The notes under the pieces were generated by a model. It did not search any database, had not been told where the DNA came from, and saw only the letters and a list, made by a program, of their open reading frames with translations. Below, piece by piece: positions 33,432 through 36,053 of a stretch of DNA of 36,053 nucleotides (the first letter of the stretch is position 1; each line of letters starts with the position of its first letter). The DNA is taken from assembly GCF_900130025.1 (NCBI RefSeq), contig NZ_FQXR01000021.1, positions 1-36,053 on the forward strand. The letters are read 5' to 3'. Both the position numbers and the translations under genes were made by a program. The stretch is from Sporanaerobacter acetigenes DSM 13106. GTDB taxonomy: Bacteria > Bacillota > Clostridia > Tissierellales > Sporanaerobacteraceae.

Positions 33432-34507
33432 AGAAAATAGATATATTCCCTTTTAATTCATTTCTTCTTCCTTATATTAGACACTATAATGAGTTGCAAA
33501 ATGAATATATAATAGAAAATGTTTATGTACATGACAAAAATCCAATGGTTGACAAGGATTTATCATATTCATGTAATGGTAAACACGTTGGAATAAATGC
33601 TAAATCAATTTCTGATATATATAAATCTAGCTCAGATATATTGGTTGTAATAAATGATAACAAATATATAGAACAAGATTATATGTATAAAATATTTAAA
33701 AAGGCCATAGAAAATGATATTAAAGTATTATTTTATATAAATAAAAACGATGGTATAGATGACCGTATATGGGAGCTCAGAAAAAAAATTAATGGTAAAC
33801 TTGATATTGTATACCCAAAATACTTACCAAATAGATTATTGAGCGATAAAATTTCATTACAAACTCCTGTAATTTTAGTTGGTGGGCTTATAGATGAACC
33901 GGATATTACTGAATTATTATTGAGACTCTATATTAAATTTACAGAGATGAATATAAATACAGCTGTCATCACAAAATCCTTGTTTAATCTCAATATGAAC
34001 TTTTACAATATTAATGAAATCTTCGAACAGAATAATACTGAAAATGATAAGATTAAAACAATCAAAGATTTTGTTAAGAGAATAGAAATAGATGAACAAC
34101 CAGATTTAATACTAATAGAAGCTCCAGATCCATTCATTGAATACAATGAATGGATTGGTAATGGATATGGTATAAAAACTTATATGTTATCAAAAGCTGT
34201 GTCACCAGATTCAATAGTAGGAGTTATGCCATTAGAACTTTCTACTGCTAAATTTGTAGAAACCGTGCATAATTATTTGTCCCGAAAGTATGATGCACCT
34301 TTGAATGGTACACATATTAGTAATACAATTATAGATTCTTTAGATGCATATGAGAGCGGAAAAATTACTTATACTCATGCAGAAATTAATTTGGTGAATG
34401 AATATATTGAAATGGAGAAAAGTCAAAGCACAATTCCTATAAATAATGTTTTTGATGATGGAATTCAAACGATAACTGAAGCAATAGTAAATCAGTTAGC
34501 GGAATAA
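33428..34507 (+). CDS. Peptide maturation system protein, TIGR04066-like
   Basis: A 359-residue cytoplasmic protein with no signal or membrane segment. The N-terminal half has Rossmann-like alternation (ILVVINDN, KVLFYINKND); the middle has a P-loop-like VILVGGLIDEPDITELLLRLY and the later LILIEAPDPFIEYNEWIGNGYG. I take it as the TIGR04066-type partner of the maturase on the basis of gene order and general appearance. Its reaction is not known. It starts at ATGA overlapping the maturase stop, with AGGAGG upstream. Confidence 0.8.
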   Translation: MKKIDIFPFNSFLLPYIRHYNELQNEYIIENVYVHDKNPMVDKDLSYSCNGKHVGINAKSISDIYKSSSDILVVINDNKYIEQDYMYKIFKKAIENDIKVLFYINKNDGIDDRIWELRKKINGKLDIVYPKYLPNRLLSDKISLQTPVILVGGLIDEPDITELLLRLYIKFTEMNINTAVITKSLFNLNMNFYNINEIFEQNNTENDKIKTIKDFVKRIEIDEQPDLILIEAPDPFIEYNEWIGNGYGIKTYMLSKAVSPDSIVGVMPLELSTAKFVETVHNYLSRKYDAPLNGTHISNTIIDSLDAYESGKITYTHAEINLVNEYIEMEKSQSTIPINNVFDDGIQTITEAIVNQLAE

Positions 34508-34532
34508 CAATATATAGTACTGGAGGAATACC

Positions 34533-34790
34533 ATGACTAAAAATGAAATAAAAAAATATATATTAGAAGTGTTGGAAAATAGGTTTAATATACCTAAAGA
34601 TAAACTAGATACAAAATATCTAAAACTCCCCTTAACCGGAAAACATTTCAAGCTAAGTGGCTACGAACTTGGAGAATTGATTTTCGAAATCGAAAAATTC
34701 ACTAATAAAAAACTTGATTTAAATAGTCTAGCAATGTATGAATTAGCGTTTATAGACAGAATAGCTTGCTTGTATAGTTGTGATAGTTAA
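34533..34790 (+). CDS. Acyl-carrier-related protein of the peptide maturation system
   Basis: An 85-residue helical protein. The fold and position recall ACP-related proteins (TIGR04069-like) of the CcpM system. The ELGELIFEIEKFTNKKL stretch aligns with helix II of acyl carrier proteins, but the Asp-Ser-Leu attachment motif is replaced by LSGY, with a Gly at the serine position if aligned without a gap. It may therefore not carry phosphopantetheine. A GGAGG site precedes the ATG. It lies between the TIGR04066-like gene and the precursor. Confidence 0.78.
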   Translation: MTKNEIKKYILEVLENRFNIPKDKLDTKYLKLPLTGKHFKLSGYELGELIFEIEKFTNKKLDLNSLAMYELAFIDRIACLYSCDS

Positions 34791-34826
34791 AATGAAATGG
34801 AAAGTAAAATGAAAGGAGGCATGAAA

Positions 34827-35033
34827 ATGAAATTTAAAAAAAATAAAAACGTAAATACTATTGAGTATTTTGCACATTGCATGTGTAAATTAGCGACATG
34901 TAATTGTGCGTGTATTTGTCAATGTGGTGGTAGTTCAAAAATATCTCAAAGTAATTATGATGAGATGGACAATACAAAATATACTGATAAATTTGTAACT
35001 GATCTTCCCACTGGAGATCGATCATATATGTGA
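34827..35033 (+). CDS. Cys-rich precursor peptide (CLI_3235 class)
   Basis: A 68-residue peptide. Residues 1-17 are a basic segment leading into NTIEYFAH. Residues 18-33 hold seven cysteines at 18, 20, 25, 27, 29, 31 and 33, five of them alternating with other residues. Residues 34-68 are hydrophilic and end in LPTGDRSYM. It is probably the substrate of the upstream radical SAM maturase, which would act on the cysteine core; the long tail after the core is unusual if the end is meant to be the mature product. ATG 34827 is 7 nt after GGAGG (34815-34819); the earlier ATGs are too near or before that site. A terminator follows. Confidence 0.85.
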   Translation: MKFKKNKNVNTIEYFAHCMCKLATCNCACICQCGGSSKISQSNYDEMDNTKYTDKFVTDLPTGDRSYM

Positions 35034-35072
35034 TAACATGACATAATGACTAAATTCATACATTGCTTTTAT

Positions 35073-35112
35073 TCAGCTTAGATGAAAAATCTAAGCTGAG
35101 ACTATTTTTTTA
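35073..35112 (+). terminator. Terminator after the precursor peptide gene
   Basis: The 11-bp stem TCAGCTTAGAT/ATCTAAGCTGA (35073-35083 with 35089-35099) is followed by a run of seven T at 35104-35110. It separates the peptide cluster from the permease-like gene. Confidence 0.9.
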
Positions 35113-35115
35113 TTG

Positions 35116-35132
35116 ATCCTTTATATAAGGAT
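35116..35132 (+). promoter_or_regulatory. Perfect palindrome before the permease-like gene
   Basis: ATCCTTTATATAAGGAT is a palindrome of two 6-base arms around TATAT, about 40 nt before the GTG start. It could be an operator overlapping a -10-like TATATA. No matching -35 is convincing. Confidence 0.35.
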
Positions 35133-35172
35133 TAATAAGTGTTAGAATTTATTTTACTGGAGGTGAATTAGC

Positions 35173-36053
35173 GTGAAAAATCCAATATTAAAATCTATCA
35201 TCAGACGTCCAATCAAATTTGTCTTGCTTATTCTAATACTTTCATTAGTTTCTGGTGCTTTTATTATGAATTTTACCTCATATAGCCTAGTTAGTAAAGA
35301 AGTTGAGTCTGCAAAAGGAGCGTATAATAGTATTGGATATCTGCAGATGGATTTATCAGATGGAAGCGACGGCAATGTGTATGAGATAAGAGAGCTGTTC
35401 AAAGATGATCCAATGATTGCTTATGAAGACTGTAGAATATGGTCGTTAGGAATCAGTGATAATCTATTAAATGCAGCCAACAAATATCTTGAAGGCGATT
35501 TTTTAGATGAATATCCAGGCATGGATCTTTTTGTTTATGATCTATTCGTTATAGTAAGACCTGAAAATATACGAACTAGAAACTACGTCAAGGATAGATA
35601 TGATGGGGTGACCTTGGAAGGCCACGTGCAAAAACTAATTGCCGGATATCCGGATTGGATCTATATGCCGGATAGCGAAGAAATGTTTGAAGACGGATTC
35701 TTTAGTCTTATAGCACAAAAATATGAAAATAGTAGTAGAGCAAACGGCATATTAAAATTAATTCCATATATAAATGATGCCGTCCTTGATGAGTTATATG
35801 GACTTGAAATTGGAGCTGATTATCTTTTTAGATGTGAGGCAATGTCTTATGATGCTTCACATATGGAAAGACCGGATTCATATATGTTAAAACCATTATA
35901 TGATGGAGGTCCTTTATATGAGAAAATTGATAATATTGATGAGTTCAATTTAGAAGATCCTAAATGGCAAAAAATGAGAGAGGATATAGAGCTTTTAGAT
36001 ATGAATACCAGAGCATTTAGCATCATTGCAACTAAAAACATGGAAACTCACCC
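35173..36053 (+). CDS. Partial ABC permease-like protein, MacB/FtsX-type N-terminus
   Basis: The frame is open from GTG 35173 to the window edge (293 residues) and has no stop. A GGAGGTGA site is 6 nt upstream. A basic start (KNPILKSIIRRPIKF) is followed by one membrane segment (VLLILILSLVSGAFIM), then a long extracytoplasmic region rich in acidic residues. This is the layout of the N-terminal part of FtsX/MacB-type ABC permeases, but the diagnostic permease core lies beyond the window. A role in export of, or resistance to, the Cys-rich peptide is suggested only by location. Its codons include more GGC, GCC and CCG than the neighbours, hinting at separate acquisition. Confidence 0.7.
   Translation, partial: MKNPILKSIIRRPIKFVLLILILSLVSGAFIMNFTSYSLVSKEVESAKGAYNSIGYLQMDLSDGSDGNVYEIRELFKDDPMIAYEDCRIWSLGISDNLLNAANKYLEGDFLDEYPGMDLFVYDLFVIVRPENIRTRNYVKDRYDGVTLEGHVQKLIAGYPDWIYMPDSEEMFEDGFFSLIAQKYENSSRANGILKLIPYINDAVLDELYGLEIGADYLFRCEAMSYDASHMERPDSYMLKPLYDGGPLYEKIDNIDEFNLEDPKWQKMREDIELLDMNTRAFSIIATKNMETH

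Overview
The window is AT-rich DNA from a low-GC, probably anaerobic and endospore-forming member of the Clostridia (Firmicutes). The evidence is strong AGGAGG-type ribosome binding sites with frequent GTG and TTG starts, short U-tailed hairpin terminators, an oxygen-sensitive type activase of the HgdC/BcrA class, several radical SAM enzymes, and a NifS-ThiI pair without rhodanese domain. The species cannot be fixed from sequence alone.

Layout. 1-1540 is a co-oriented array of 13 tRNA genes (Thr, Tyr, Gly, Arg, Gln, Lys, Ser, Ser, Met/Ile2, Trp, Val, Ile, Met/Ile2, Phe). Two of them, Lys and Phe, are each preceded by a duplicated 5' tRNA fragment plus a related insert of about 110 nt. 1579-8946 holds a YprB-like exonuclease (minus), a cytoplasmic gamma-glutamyltransferase-like enzyme, a helical protein of unknown role, and a three-gene acyl-CoA dehydratase activase set. 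9008-9954 has two Gate-domain membrane proteins. 9985-10870 is a decayed IS200/IS605-type tnpB with its right end. 10893-15332 carries an HD-GYP protein, a Cys-rich possible spore-surface protein, a propeller-like protein with a likely -1 frameshift extension, and asparaginase. 15416-15566 encodes a small RNA (minus) with its own promoter and terminator. 15704-18670 is LUD protein, cysteine desulfurase and ThiI. 18708-20827 is a TetR regulator and a radical SAM protein. 20850-23482 is a zinc-type ABC importer. 23585-28006 is an XRE-cupin regulator with potABCD for polyamine uptake. 28065-31438 has an FAD oxidoreductase, a beta-CASP nuclease and a PsiE-like membrane protein.

From 31463 on the region looks accessory: a tRNA-Thr(CGT) with no visible promoter, a decayed reading frame, then a four-gene peptide-modification cluster. 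This contains a radical SAM/SPASM maturase of the CcpM type, a TIGR04066-type protein, an ACP-related protein and a 68-residue precursor with seven alternating cysteines. It is followed after a terminator by the start of a large ABC-permease-like gene cut by the window edge.

The most notable undescribed structures are the paired inserts inside the tRNA array, the small RNA whose C-rich loop is complementary to neighbouring Shine-Dalgarno sequences, the dnaX-like slippery site at 14145-14151, and the Cys-rich peptide cluster. The peptide cluster is recognised from memory of known families, not from a search.
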